Below, piece after piece: positions 1-6,108 of a stretch of DNA of 8,336 bases. The first letter of the stretch is position 1, and every line of letters begins with the position of its first letter. The notes beneath the pieces are model-generated. The model was not told the DNA's origin. It did not search any database and was given only the letters and a program-made list of their open reading frames with translations. Source of the DNA: Clostridia bacterium (GTDB lineage Bacteria > Bacillota > Clostridia > RGIG8785); NCBI GenBank assembly GCA_017620795.1, contig JAGAUM010000193.1, forward strand, positions 1-8,336, given 5' to 3'. Both the position numbers and the translations under genes were made by a program.

Positions 1-316
1 AAGGGGTACCACGCAAAACGGTGACATACACTTTGCAGATGCTATTGATGACGCGAAGGAAGATATTAGGGCGAGTCCGCATACTGTCATGGGTAGAGCG
101 GAGCAGAGCCACAATCATACCAATGATAACACCCAAAATCAGCGCGCCGATGGTGACGATAAAGGTGGTTACCAGACCGTCGGTAAAGAATTTCCAACGG
201 TTTTCGTAAATAAAGGTCTGGAAGAACTGGAAGCAAAACCGTTGTAATCCCTCGGGAAGCGAGAGAATCCAGGCGGGTGCGGTCTCCAACCAGATTGCAA
301 ATGTGAGAATGCTCAT
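1..316 (-). CDS. Polar amino-acid ABC transporter permease, N-terminal part (cut by window edge)
   Basis: This is the membrane subunit of a polar amino-acid uptake system (HisM/GlnP/ArtQ type). I translated it from the reverse strand; it has 105 open codons from ATG at 316 and runs off the left edge, so about half the protein is missing. Residues about 1-42 are an amphipathic/hydrophobic lead-in, residues about 46-72 a clear membrane helix (FIVTIGALILGVIIGMIVAL), and the segment VYVTVLRGTP at the edge is the family signature that normally continues as LLVQ. The start is supported by AAAGGAG seven bases upstream. It lies 83 nt downstream of the binding-protein gene on the same strand, with a hairpin between them; an ATPase gene is expected beyond the window. 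Substrate is inferred only from the neighbouring binding protein and its ARG box; arginine is the best guess. Confidence 0.9.
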   Translation of the reverse strand, partial: MSILTFAIWLETAPAWILSLPEGLQRFCFQFFQTFIYENRWKFFTDGLVTTFIVTIGALILGVIIGMIVALLRSTHDSMRTRPNIFLRVINSICKVYVTVLRGTP

Positions 317-339
317 AGCAGTTCTCCTTTCCGAAATGA

Positions 340-365
340 AGGGGACGATGGAATCATCGTCCCCT
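340..365 (-). terminator. Intercistronic hairpin between binding-protein and permease genes
   Basis: A perfect 10-bp stem, GGGGACGATG pairing with CATCGTCCCC, with a 4-nt loop, extended by one A-T pair. On the minus strand it is followed by TTCATTT, which is T-rich but not a clean T-run. It sits after the binding-protein stop codon and before the permease ribosome site. I infer a leaky terminator or mRNA-stabilising hairpin that lets the binding protein be made in excess over the membrane subunits, a common arrangement in such operons. Termination itself is not proven. Confidence 0.65.
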
Positions 366-399
366 CAATCACAACGTATGTATTTCGATGCAGTCAAAA

Positions 400-1134
400 T
401 TATTTGATGTACTTGCCAACGATTTCGTCAATCTTGCCTTCAGCCTTCAGTTCAGCCAGAGCAGTGTTGAACTTCTCCAACAGCTCGGTGTTCTCTTTTG
501 CGATGGCAGCAGCGTAATCCTCAACAGCATACTCGGTCGCTAAAATCTTCAAGCCTTCGTTAGCAGCAACGAAGTTCTTTGCAGGCTCATTGTCGATAAC
601 AACGCAGTCAACCTGACCGTTCTTCAGAGCAGCGATAGCCAGAGCACCGTTGTCATAGCGAGCAACGGCATCCTCGCCGAACTCGTCAGCACAGTAGATG
701 TCGCCGGTGGTACCGGACTGAACACCAATCTTCTTGCCAGCTAAATCGTCAATAGAAGCGATGACGCTTTCTTCGGGAACGATAACAACCTGAATACCAG
801 TAGCATAGGAATCAGAGAAGTTTACAGCTTCCATACGCTCGGGGGTAACGGTCATACCAGCCAGAACAACGTCAACGTTACCGGTGGAAACAGCGGTAAT
901 CAAAGAATCAAAAGCCATGTCCTTGATTTCCAGCTTCATGCCCAGCTTTTCAGCAACAGCAGCAGCGATTTCAGCGTCGATACCGATGATCTGGTTGTTT
1001 TCGTCAACCATTTCATAGGGAGGGAACGCAGCATTGGTACCCATGGTCAGGGTTTCTGCGCTTTCGCCACAACCAACCAGGGCGAAAACCAGCAGGGGTG
1101 CCATTACGATGGCAGCGATTTTCTTTAAAGTCAT
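400..1134 (-). CDS. Amino-acid ABC transporter substrate-binding lipoprotein (probably arginine/polar amino acids)
   Basis: Extracellular, lipid-anchored receptor of a polar amino-acid ABC importer, family SBP_bac_3, 244 residues. Residues 1-21 are a lipoprotein signal (K4 K5, hydrophobic core) ending in lipobox LVGC with Cys22 as the acylated residue. The mature part starts with the family opening GTNAAFPPYE (32-41), then GIDAEI (51-56). The motif TPERME has Arg100, which in this family grips the ligand carboxylate, and VVIDNEPA has Asp181, which contacts the alpha-amino group. Start: an ATG 15 codons further upstream (1179) is possible, but it would put the start inside the -10/start-point region and lacks a ribosome site, whereas ATG 1134 has AAAGGATG ten bases upstream and begins the signal peptide. 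It is first in the transporter operon, with the permease downstream. A near-perfect SigA promoter and an ARG-box-like palindrome precede it, suggesting ArgR/AhrC repression as for the Bacillus artPQR operon; arginine specificity is inferred. Confidence 0.93.
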   Translation of the reverse strand: MTLKKIAAIVMAPLLVFALVGCGESAETLTMGTNAAFPPYEMVDENNQIIGIDAEIAAAVAEKLGMKLEIKDMAFDSLITAVSTGNVDVVLAGMTVTPERMEAVNFSDSYATGIQVVIVPEESVIASIDDLAGKKIGVQSGTTGDIYCADEFGEDAVARYDNGALAIAALKNGQVDCVVIDNEPAKNFVAANEGLKILATEYAVEDYAAAIAKENTELLEKFNTALAELKAEGKIDEIVGKYIK

Positions 1135-1150
1135 TTGAAAAACATCCTTT

Positions 1151-1168
1151 CTTGAATTAAAATTCAAA
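1151..1168 (-). promoter_or_regulatory. ARG-box-like operator (ArgR/AhrC)
   Basis: On the minus strand the 18-mer is TTTGAATTTTAATTCAAG. It fits the published ArgR consensus TNTGNATWWWWATNCANA at every fixed position except the last (G for A). It is also a 7-bp inverted repeat around two bases. It would lie about +5 to +22 relative to the predicted start point and just upstream of the ribosome site, a position for repression. Exactly 2 bp upstream (1171-1188, overlapping the -10) is a weaker second site whose left half, GGTGTAT, fits while the right half is poor; paired boxes 2-3 bp apart are typical for ArgR. The regulator gene is not in the window, so this is a prediction. Confidence 0.6.
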
Positions 1169-1178
1169 CTACAAAACA

Positions 1179-1206
1179 ATTATACACCTTTTATTCGTTT
1201 TGTCAA
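1179..1206 (-). promoter_or_regulatory. SigA promoter of the amino-acid transporter operon
   Basis: Minus-strand TTGACA (1201-1206), a 16-bp spacer, then TATAAT (1179-1184), both hexamers perfect. The predicted start point is near 1172, giving a short leader of about 38 nt. The -35 box overlaps the TGA stop of the upstream gene at 1203-1205, so the transporter has its own strong promoter despite lying in line with that gene. The leader is too short for a T-box or riboswitch, leaving operator control as the likely mode. Confidence 0.85.
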
Positions 1207-1901
1207 GGCAAATTTTTAAAAAAAGAAAGAAGGGGTCTCATTTCGGCATCGAAAAACTCAGTGTCTGCCCCTGCAAAACGCTTGATTCCAAGGCTTGAAA
1301 AGCGTTTTATCAGGTCTTTTAAGCGACTTGGATTGCTGACAAAAACCACATGCGGACAGTCGTTCTCGGAGTAAATAAAATACGAATAATATGAATATTT
1401 ATTCGTTCTTAGGATCGAATTGTATTGTTTTGCTTTGAATAATGCCTCGGAAACGGAGCAGGTAGAAAAACTACCGTCATAGGGAAAAGGGACGTCATAT
1501 GCGCCAGCACAAAGCTCCACTGTAACTGTGTCGGGGTCCCGCCCTTTTAAGGTTTCTTCGACTGCATTGACCCATTCCTCGGTCAGTCCCGAAGGGGAGA
1601 AGCATTTGGAATCGGGCGGAGGCAAGCAAAGGCAGATGTAAGTTCCTGTGCTATTGCATTGGATATTGGGGAGGGTGCAGGAAAGAGGGGTGTTGGAAAA
1701 AACGGCACAGGCGTTGGGGTGTCTTTGGGTAAAGTCCCGTGGGAGCGTGTCCGTGGATACCATGATAGCCTGGGGAAGCTCCAGCCCGTCAGGGCAAACA
1801 CCATAGGGCAACGTGATGCAACCGATTTGCTTTGCATATTCTTTTAAAACAGAAAGTCTTTCTTCGGACGGGTCGGTGACAAAGATGTTAATATCCGCCA
1901 T
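1203..1901 (-). CDS. Uncharacterised protein, possible shortened GH18-like domain without catalytic motif
   Basis: No firm family match. The 232-residue product has no signal peptide or membrane helix, so it is probably cytoplasmic, and it is rich in Cys (11). By pattern only, three parts recall spore-type GH18 (YaaH-like) glycosidases in the right order: ERLSVLKEYAKQIGCITLPYGVCPDG (about 14-39) resembles the opening that ends in a 'dG' turn; SPSGLTEEWVNAVEETL (102-118) followed by TVTVELCAGAYDVPF resembles the 'GP.a...WV...' and 'KillGiplYGydW' blocks; and residues about 171-212 resemble the 'pyf.Y.......HevWfed..S...K..L....gl.Gi..W' tail. The middle, which should carry DxxDxDxE, is absent. 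Start: ATG 1901 has AAGGAGG four bases upstream, while ATG 1931 has no ribosome site. It is divergent from the YqeG-type gene, and its stop codon overlaps the transporter promoter. It is certainly a coding region, but its function is unknown and the GH18 link is tentative. Confidence 0.7.
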   Translation of the reverse strand: MADINIFVTDPSEERLSVLKEYAKQIGCITLPYGVCPDGLELPQAIMVSTDTLPRDFTQRHPNACAVFSNTPLSCTLPNIQCNSTGTYICLCLPPPDSKCFSPSGLTEEWVNAVEETLKGRDPDTVTVELCAGAYDVPFPYDGSFSTCSVSEALFKAKQYNSILRTNKYSYYSYFIYSENDCPHVVFVSNPSRLKDLIKRFSSLGIKRFAGADTEFFDAEMRPLLSFFKNLP

Positions 1902-1910
1902 GAAACCTCC

Positions 1911-1939
1911 TTGCACTTCTATGAAAAACATGGTATACT
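1911..1939 (+). promoter_or_regulatory. SigA promoter of the yqeG-nuclease-peptidase operon
   Basis: TTGCAC (1911-1916), a 17-bp spacer, then TATACT (1934-1939), giving a start near 1946 and a leader of about 30 nt. The -35 overlaps the ribosome site of the divergent gene, so the two genes share this short region. For the minus-strand gene only a TATAAT at 1951-1956 with no good -35 can be seen, so its promoter is unsure and would fire across this one. Confidence 0.75.
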
Positions 1940-1975
1940 AAAAACGATACATTATATAAAGGATTGAGACGAAAT

Positions 1976-2491
1976 ATGTACAAATGGCTGAAACCCACAT
2001 TATGTTTAAAAGGCTTTGAACAACTGACTCCGACATTGCTTCACGGGCTGGGAATCAAAGCGTTGCTTTTGGATGTGGATAATACTTTGTCCGACGGGCA
2101 CGGCTTGCCCATTGCCCCTGAGGTGCAAAAGCATCTGGAACTTTTAAAAGAAGAAAGCTTTTTGCTTTGCATCCTGTCCAACAATGGGGAGGAACGAGTC
2201 GGAACATTTGCAGCGCCTTTGGGACTTGAGTATATCGCCCACGCCAAAAAGCCAAGTAGCGAAGGGGTCTTGCGTGCCCTGTCTCTGCTACAAGTAGAAG
2301 CATCTGAAACGCTCATGGTTGGTGACCAGCTCTTTACGGACATCTGGGGTGGAAACCGCGCAGGAATCCAAACGGCTCTGGTTCAGCCCCGCGGCGGTGC
2401 AGAACCGTGGTATATTCAACTTAAACGTGCCTTGGAACGGCCGTTTATCAAACGAATTTTGGCGGATACTTCCGTCTTACGGGGGGAATAA
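1976..2491 (+). CDS. yqeG: YqeG-family HAD phosphatase (subfamily IIIA)
   Basis: A 171-residue HAD-superfamily phosphatase of the YqeG type, close to the usual length of about 170. All four HAD motifs are visible: LLLDVDNTL with nucleophile Asp33 and acid/base Asp35; ILSNN with Ser68; the Lys of HAKKPS (91-92); and GDQLFTDIWGGNRAG with Asp117 and Asp122 for Mg2+. No cap insertion or membrane segment is seen. Relatives include the mitochondrial phosphatidylglycerophosphate phosphatase Gep4, so a lipid-phosphate substrate is possible, but bacterial YqeG substrates are not settled. Start: a TTG at 1964 is in frame but touches the AAAGGA ribosome site; ATG 1976 lies 12 nt after AAAGGA, somewhat long but better. 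First gene of a three-gene operon; only 2 nt separate it from the next start. Confidence 0.88.
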   Translation: MYKWLKPTLCLKGFEQLTPTLLHGLGIKALLLDVDNTLSDGHGLPIAPEVQKHLELLKEESFLLCILSNNGEERVGTFAAPLGLEYIAHAKKPSSEGVLRALSLLQVEASETLMVGDQLFTDIWGGNRAGIQTALVQPRGGAEPWYIQLKRALERPFIKRILADTSVLRGE

Positions 2492-2493
2492 TC

Positions 2494-3357
2494 ATGAGCA
2501 TAAAGTTTGGCTCTGCAGGAAATCCGGATCGTTTTTATAACGAAGGACATAAAGCTTCGGTAGAAATGCCAGCCTGGTTAAAAGTCAACGGGCTGACTGC
2601 CTACGAATACCAGTGCGGCAACGGTGTCCGCATTACCGAAGCGACTGCCAAAGAACTGGGCAAAGCGGCAAAAGAAGCAGGCATTGCCCTGTCTTTGCAC
2701 TCGCCCTACTATATCAGCTTGTCCTCGGTAGAACCCGAAAAGCGTCAAAAGAGCGTGGACTATATCATGGCTTCCTTAAAGGCGGCAGACGCGATGGGCG
2801 CCACCCGCGTGGTTGTACATTCGGGCAGTTGTGCCAAAATTGATCGTGCCACTGCCTTGTCCTATGCCAAAGAAACCTTGAAATCCGCCCTTGCCACTGC
2901 AGAGGAGGCGGGACTTTCCTATATTGCCATCTGTCCCGAGACCATGGGTAAGCTTAACCAGTTAGGCACTTTGGAAGAAGTATTGGAGCTTTGCCAGTTA
3001 GACGAGCGGATGCTTCCCACTATTGACTTTGGCCATATCTATGCTCGAAGCTTGGGTGGCCTTACCACGAAGGAACAGTTTGCAGAAATGCTAAATCAAG
3101 TAGAAAACGCTCTGGGATGGGAACGGGCGAGACAGTTTCATTGCCATTTCAGCCCTATCGAGTTTACCGCTTCGGGAGAGAAAAAACACCTGACCTTCGC
3201 ACAAAAAGAGTTTGGTCCTGACTTTGGTCCGTTGGCTGAATTGCTTTCAAAGCGGGATTGGGCACCGATCATTATCAGTGAATCGGCAGGCACTCAAGCA
3301 GATGATGCCATGTTGATGCGCGACTTGTACCAAGCCGCCAAAGGAGCAAAAGCATGA
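2494..3357 (+). CDS. Endonuclease IV-like (Nfo/AP endonuclease family 2) TIM-barrel protein
   Basis: A 287-residue TIM-barrel protein of the AP endonuclease 2/xylose isomerase-like superfamily, near the length of E. coli endonuclease IV, which cuts DNA at abasic sites with three Zn2+. Most metal ligands can be placed: His69 (LHSPYY), His109 (VVHSG), Glu149 (CPETMG), Asp178 and His181 (DFGHIYAR), His216 or His218 (FHCHFS), His232 (GEKKHLTF) and Glu263 (ISESAG). The aspartate that normally stands two residues before the His232 equivalent (Asp229 in Nfo) is Lys230 here, so the metal site is altered. It is therefore safer to call it Nfo-like than a proven AP endonuclease. It starts 2 nt after yqeG with G-rich ACGGGGGG as a ribosome site, and overlaps the next gene by 4 nt, so the three are co-translated. 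Confidence 0.82.
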   Translation: MSIKFGSAGNPDRFYNEGHKASVEMPAWLKVNGLTAYEYQCGNGVRITEATAKELGKAAKEAGIALSLHSPYYISLSSVEPEKRQKSVDYIMASLKAADAMGATRVVVHSGSCAKIDRATALSYAKETLKSALATAEEAGLSYIAICPETMGKLNQLGTLEEVLELCQLDERMLPTIDFGHIYARSLGGLTTKEQFAEMLNQVENALGWERARQFHCHFSPIEFTASGEKKHLTFAQKEFGPDFGPLAELLSKRDWAPIIISESAGTQADDAMLMRDLYQAAKGAKA

Positions 3358-4415
3358 GCCGCGTATGTCGCCTCCAAGAATGGATGCAAGCCCAAGGATT
3401 AGACGGTTTTTTAACCTGTGACAACATCAACCGTCGCTATTTGACCCACTTTTCTTCCAGTGCAGGCTGGGCAGCAGTCACCCTAAAGGATATGACTTTT
3501 TTCTGTGATTCCCGTTATACTACCGCCGCAGAAGCACAAGCAAAAGACTGCAGCGTGATGGAGGTCAAAAGCTTTGCCGACGCTATTTTTCATTGGACGG
3601 AAGAAAACAACCTTTGTCGCATCGGTATCGAAGCTTCCCGACTGACCTTATCCACCTATAACGCATTGAAGGAAAAACTGGGCGAGGAACGGTTGGTTGC
3701 GTCGGAGGATCCTATTGTCCAACTGCGTATGGTCAAAGAGGCAGAAGAACTCAACAGTCTGACCCGTGCCGCACAGTTGGCGGATGAGGCATGGGCAGAA
3801 CTGCTCCAAGAACCCTGGCAAGGTCGGAGTGAGAAGGCGCTGGCATGGCGATTAGAACAGCTTTTGCGTGAAAAAGGCGCAGAACGGCTTTCTTTTGAAA
3901 CCATTGTCGCATCGGGCATCAACGGTGCCTGCCCCCATGCTGAACCCAGCGACCGCCTGATTCAAAAAGGGGATCTGGTGACCGTGGACTTCGGTTGCGT
4001 GGTTGACGGCTATTGTTCGGACATGACCCGTACTGTTGCAGTGGGCAATCCAAATGACGAAGCAAAATACTGGTATGAATCGGTCTTACAGGCACAAACA
4101 AAGGCTGTGGAAGCGGTCTTTGAAGGAGCGTCCGCCAAAGAAGTCGACGCCTTGTCAAGACGGATTCTTAAAGAAGCAGGATTGGACCAATACTTCGGTC
4201 ATTCCTTGGGACACGGGGTCGGCTTGGAAATCCACGAGCTTCCCAACCTAAGCCCTAAAAGCGACACTGTCTTAAAAGAGGGGATGGTTGTGACTGTTGA
4301 GCCTGGAGTGTATCTGCCCCAAAAAGGTGGCGTGCGAATTGAGGACACAGTGATTGTATCGGCTGACGGCTGTCGCCTTTTGACTCACTCGCCAAAAGTT
4401 TTGACAATTCTTTAA
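3354..4415 (+). CDS. yqhT: M24 metallopeptidase, aminopeptidase P / Xaa-Pro dipeptidase family
   Basis: A cytoplasmic di-metal peptidase that removes or splits residues next to proline. It has 353 residues, matching the short Firmicute YqhT-type members. Residues 1-125 are the creatinase-type N-terminal domain; residues about 130-350 are the pita-bread fold. Metal ligands: Asp212 (TVDFG), Asp223 (YCSDMTRT), His287 ([12 protein letters not shown]), Glu316 (VTVEPGVY) and Glu330 (VRIEDTV). Substrate-site histidines are His195 (CPHAEPS), His283 and His294. Nothing essential is missing. The start ATG overlaps the stop of the nuclease-like gene in ATGA, implying coupled translation. It is followed directly by efp, the same order as yqhT-efp in Bacillus subtilis; the functional link may be that EF-P speeds synthesis of proline-rich proteins whose peptides this enzyme later degrades. 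Choice between aminopeptidase and dipeptidase activity is open. Confidence 0.93.
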   Translation: MSRVCRLQEWMQAQGLDGFLTCDNINRRYLTHFSSSAGWAAVTLKDMTFFCDSRYTTAAEAQAKDCSVMEVKSFADAIFHWTEENNLCRIGIEASRLTLSTYNALKEKLGEERLVASEDPIVQLRMVKEAEELNSLTRAAQLADEAWAELLQEPWQGRSEKALAWRLEQLLREKGAERLSFETIVASGINGACPHAEPSDRLIQKGDLVTVDFGCVVDGYCSDMTRTVAVGNPNDEAKYWYESVLQAQTKAVEAVFEGASAKEVDALSRRILKEAGLDQYFGHSLGHGVGLEIHELPNLSPKSDTVLKEGMVVTVEPGVYLPQKGGVRIEDTVIVSADGCRLLTHSPKVLTIL

Positions 4416-4422
4416 AAAGTAC

Positions 4423-4451
4423 TTGAATTTTCACGGAAAATCATGTAAAAT
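4423..4451 (+). promoter_or_regulatory. Promoter of efp
   Basis: TTGAAT (4423-4428), a 17-bp spacer, then TAAAAT (4446-4451), giving a start near 4458 and a leader of about 29 nt holding GGAGGT eight bases before the efp ATG. It lies just after the peptidase stop codon. No terminator is seen between the two genes, so efp can be transcribed both from here and by readthrough. Confidence 0.65.
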
Positions 4452-4486
4452 AGAAACAGAAAAGAAAACAATGGAGGTATAGACCA

Positions 4487-5044
4487 ATGATTAGTGCTGG
4501 TGATTTCAGAAACGGCATTACTTTTGAAGAGGAAGGTAATGTTTTTCAGATCGTCAAGTTTCAGCATGTAAAACCCGGTAAAGGTGCAGCTTTCGTAAGA
4601 ACCACGCTGCGCAACGTAGTAACTGGTGGTGTTGTGGAAAAGACTTTCCGCCCCGACCAGAAATTCCCGAAGGCGCACATCGACCGTAAGGATATGCAGT
4701 ACTCCTACGAAGATGGCGGCATCTTCTACTTCATGGATCAGGAGACCTTTGATATGGTTCCCCTGAACGCTGATGTATTAGGCGATGCATTAAAGTTTGT
4801 TAAGGAAAACGATTTCGTCAGAATCCTGTCCTACAAGGGCAATGTATTCGGTGTAGAGCCCCCGAACTTCGTTGAGCTGGAAATCACCGAGACTGAGCCT
4901 GGTGTTAAGGGCGATACTGCTACCGGCGCTTCCAAGACCGCAACGGTTGAGACGGGTGCCATCATCAACGTTCCGCTGTTCGTTAACCAGGGCGACCGTG
5001 TCCGCATCGACACCCGTACCGGTGAGTACATGGAACGTGTATAA
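4487..5044 (+). CDS. efp: Translation elongation factor P
   Basis: EF-P binds the ribosome between the P and E sites and rescues stalling at consecutive prolines. Length 185 residues, standard for the family, with three beta-barrel domains: KOW-like N-terminal (about 1-64), the EF-P/OB domain (about 67-125) and the C-terminal OB domain (about 129-185) ending in the signature [17 protein letters not shown]. The loop [10 protein letters not shown] places Lys32 at the tip that reaches the peptidyl-transferase centre. A lysine there with the following GAAF and the Pro30 before it resembles B. subtilis EF-P, whose Lys32 is modified with 5-aminopentanol, rather than the Arg32 type; the modification is inferred. 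GGAGGT is eight bases upstream. It follows the aminopeptidase P-like gene and precedes the cysteine-rich zinc-ribbon protein by 23 nt. Confidence 0.98.
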   Translation: MISAGDFRNGITFEEEGNVFQIVKFQHVKPGKGAAFVRTTLRNVVTGGVVEKTFRPDQKFPKAHIDRKDMQYSYEDGGIFYFMDQETFDMVPLNADVLGDALKFVKENDFVRILSYKGNVFGVEPPNFVELEITETEPGVKGDTATGASKTATVETGAIINVPLFVNQGDRVRIDTRTGEYMERV

Positions 5045-5067
5045 TTGAAAAGAGAGGGAGAATTCCA

Positions 5068-5499
5068 ATGTGCTACAATGAATTAGAAAAGAGAGCCGCT
5101 TATTTAAAGGGCCTGGCTGACGGCATGAAGGTGGAGGATGAATCCAACACCGGTCGTCTGGTTGCACAGCTGATTGAACTGGTCAATGACATGGCCATTG
5201 CTATCGAAGAAGTTTCCGCACAGTTAGACGAGGTTGATGAAGACCTGGGCGATCTGGAAGAATACTGCTACGATGACGACGATTGCGACTGCGATTGTGA
5301 CTGCGATTGTGACTGTGACGATGACTATGACTACGAGGACGATATGGTTCAGATTACCTGCCCCCATTGCGGTGACGAAGTTTATCTGGACGAAGAACTC
5401 TTAGACCAGGACGAGGTCATTTGCCCCAGTTGCCACGAAACGATCACGCTGGAATTTGATTGCTGCTGTGACGAGTGCGATTGCGAAGAGCAGGAATAA
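5068..5499 (+). CDS. Acidic Cys-rich zinc-ribbon protein (CD1247-type) with Asp-Cys repeat
   Basis: A 143-residue, very acidic protein with 17 cysteines. The N-terminal part (1-65) is helical, opening ELEKRAAYLKGLADGMK and ending in a Glu/Asp-rich coiled-coil-like stretch; this matches my recollection of the CD1247 N-terminal domain found in Clostridia. Residues 72-83 are six Asp-Cys pairs in a Asp/Tyr-rich linker (68-92). Residues 98-122 form a zinc ribbon, CPHC-17-CPSC. The tail 131-143 is again Cys/Asp/Glu-rich (DCCCDECDCEEQE). No signal peptide or membrane helix, so cytoplasmic. The ribosome site GAGGGAG lies seven bases before the ATG. It sits 23 nt after efp and just before a strong terminator, so it is co-expressed with efp. 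The zinc ribbon is well supported; the use of the repeat as a second metal site is inference, and the cellular role is unknown. Confidence 0.85.
   Translation: MCYNELEKRAAYLKGLADGMKVEDESNTGRLVAQLIELVNDMAIAIEEVSAQLDEVDEDLGDLEEYCYDDDDCDCDCDCDCDCDDDYDYEDDMVQITCPHCGDEVYLDEELLDQDEVICPSCHETITLEFDCCCDECDCEEQE
5281..5316 (+). repeat. In-frame GAYTGY tandem repeat coding (Asp-Cys)6
   Basis: Six consecutive 6-nt units, each Asp codon GAT/GAC followed by Cys codon TGC/TGT. The third bases vary between units, so this is not a freshly slipped perfect microsatellite; protein-level selection for the Asp-Cys pattern is suggested. It lies in the acidic linker between the helical part and the zinc ribbon. Confidence 0.9.
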
Positions 5500-5510
5500 T
5501 TAAAACGGCG

Positions 5511-5558
5511 AAGGGTTGTGATCAACGGGCGAAAGCCTGTTGTTACAACCCTTTTTTT
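5511..5558 (+). terminator. Rho-independent terminator after the efp block
   Basis: The outer stem AAGGGTTGT (5511-5519) pairs with ACAACCCTT (5545-5553). The inner 8-bp stem CAACGGGC/GCCTGTTG (5523-5530 with 5535-5542, one G-U pair) is closed by a GAAA tetraloop, with a small irregularity between the two stems. A run of seven T (5552-5558) follows at once. It begins 11 nt after the stop codon of the Cys-rich gene, so it ends the efp transcript. Confidence 0.93.
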
Positions 5559-5571
5559 CATCGGAGGAACT

Positions 5572-6108
5572 ATGCAACAGTATGCTGAGGTATTGGTGCG
5601 TGCCAATAAAACTGCGAAAAGTAAACGAACACAAAAGCTGATTTGGGGTGTGGGCATCTTTGCCCTTTTAGTGGTTATTGCTCTGTCCGCTTATGCCATG
5701 GGTCAGTTCCCCAAAGGCATGGGCTGGACAGTCATTCCCTTTACTCTGCTTTTGATTCTGTTGGTCTTATGGGGCGTTTTGTGCGCCTTGGAAGGTCAAC
5801 AGTTCGAGTACGAATATGCCGTCAGTGACCAGTCACTGACCATTGACCGCATCCGTGCCCAAAAGAACCGCAAGCAGCTGTTGCACTTGCCCTTGTCCAG
5901 CGTTTCCGCTTTCGGGGAATTAAAAGGAGAACAATCTCCTGACCGTTTGTTGATAGACGCAACAGGCACTCCTGTTCGAAGCGGAACCTGGTATTTAGAC
6001 TATCATGACGAAAAGGGCAATCAAAGACTTTTAATCACTCCAAGCCAACAGGCGTTGGAAATCTTAAAACGGGCATTGCGCCGTGTTATGCCACGGGAGG
6101 ACTGGTAA
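5572..6108 (+). CDS. Two-helix membrane protein, DUF6106-like
   Basis: A 178-residue protein of unknown function. A basic N-terminal stretch (residues about 10-22, KTAKSKRTQK) precedes two membrane helices: about 24-43 (IWGVGIFALLVVIALSAYAM) and about 51-72 (WTVIPFTLLLILLVLWGVLCAL). The rest is a soluble domain beginning FEYEYAVSDQSLTIDRI, followed by KNRKQ and a beta-rich region. This layout and the 'EYEY......L.IDRI...KxRK' pattern resemble clostridial DUF6106 proteins, from memory only. A GTG at 5518 would extend the frame into the terminator hairpin and is rejected; ATG 5572 has GGAGG four bases upstream. Its stop overlaps the nnr start by one base (TAATG), so it is co-translated with nnr. 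No promoter of its own is clear. Confidence 0.75.
   Translation: MQQYAEVLVRANKTAKSKRTQKLIWGVGIFALLVVIALSAYAMGQFPKGMGWTVIPFTLLLILLVLWGVLCALEGQQFEYEYAVSDQSLTIDRIRAQKNRKQLLHLPLSSVSAFGELKGEQSPDRLLIDATGTPVRSGTWYLDYHDEKGNQRLLITPSQQALEILKRALRRVMPREDW

Noticed and set aside
1132..1172. Riboswitch or T-box leader for the amino-acid transporter
   Set aside because: The predicted leader is only about 38 nt and holds just the palindrome and ribosome site, too short for either.
1203..1901. Frameshift in the GH18-like gene as the reason for the missing catalytic core
   Set aside because: The reading frame is continuous with sensible codons; the overlapping minus-strand frame at 1583-1837 does not supply a DxxDxDxE motif, so a deletion in evolution fits better than a frameshift.
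4412..4678. An 88-codon minus-strand frame across the efp promoter and start
   Set aside because: It covers the efp promoter, ribosome site and the first third of efp on the opposite strand; no sign of a real product.
5281..5316. Short tandem repeat considered as a CRISPR or regulatory repeat array
   Set aside because: Units are 6 nt with no spacers and stay in frame as Asp-Cys codons; it is a coding repeat.
5518..5571. GTG start at 5518 extending the DUF6106-like protein by 18 residues
   Set aside because: The extension would be coded by the terminator hairpin and its T-run and has no ribosome site; ATG 5572 has GGAGG.
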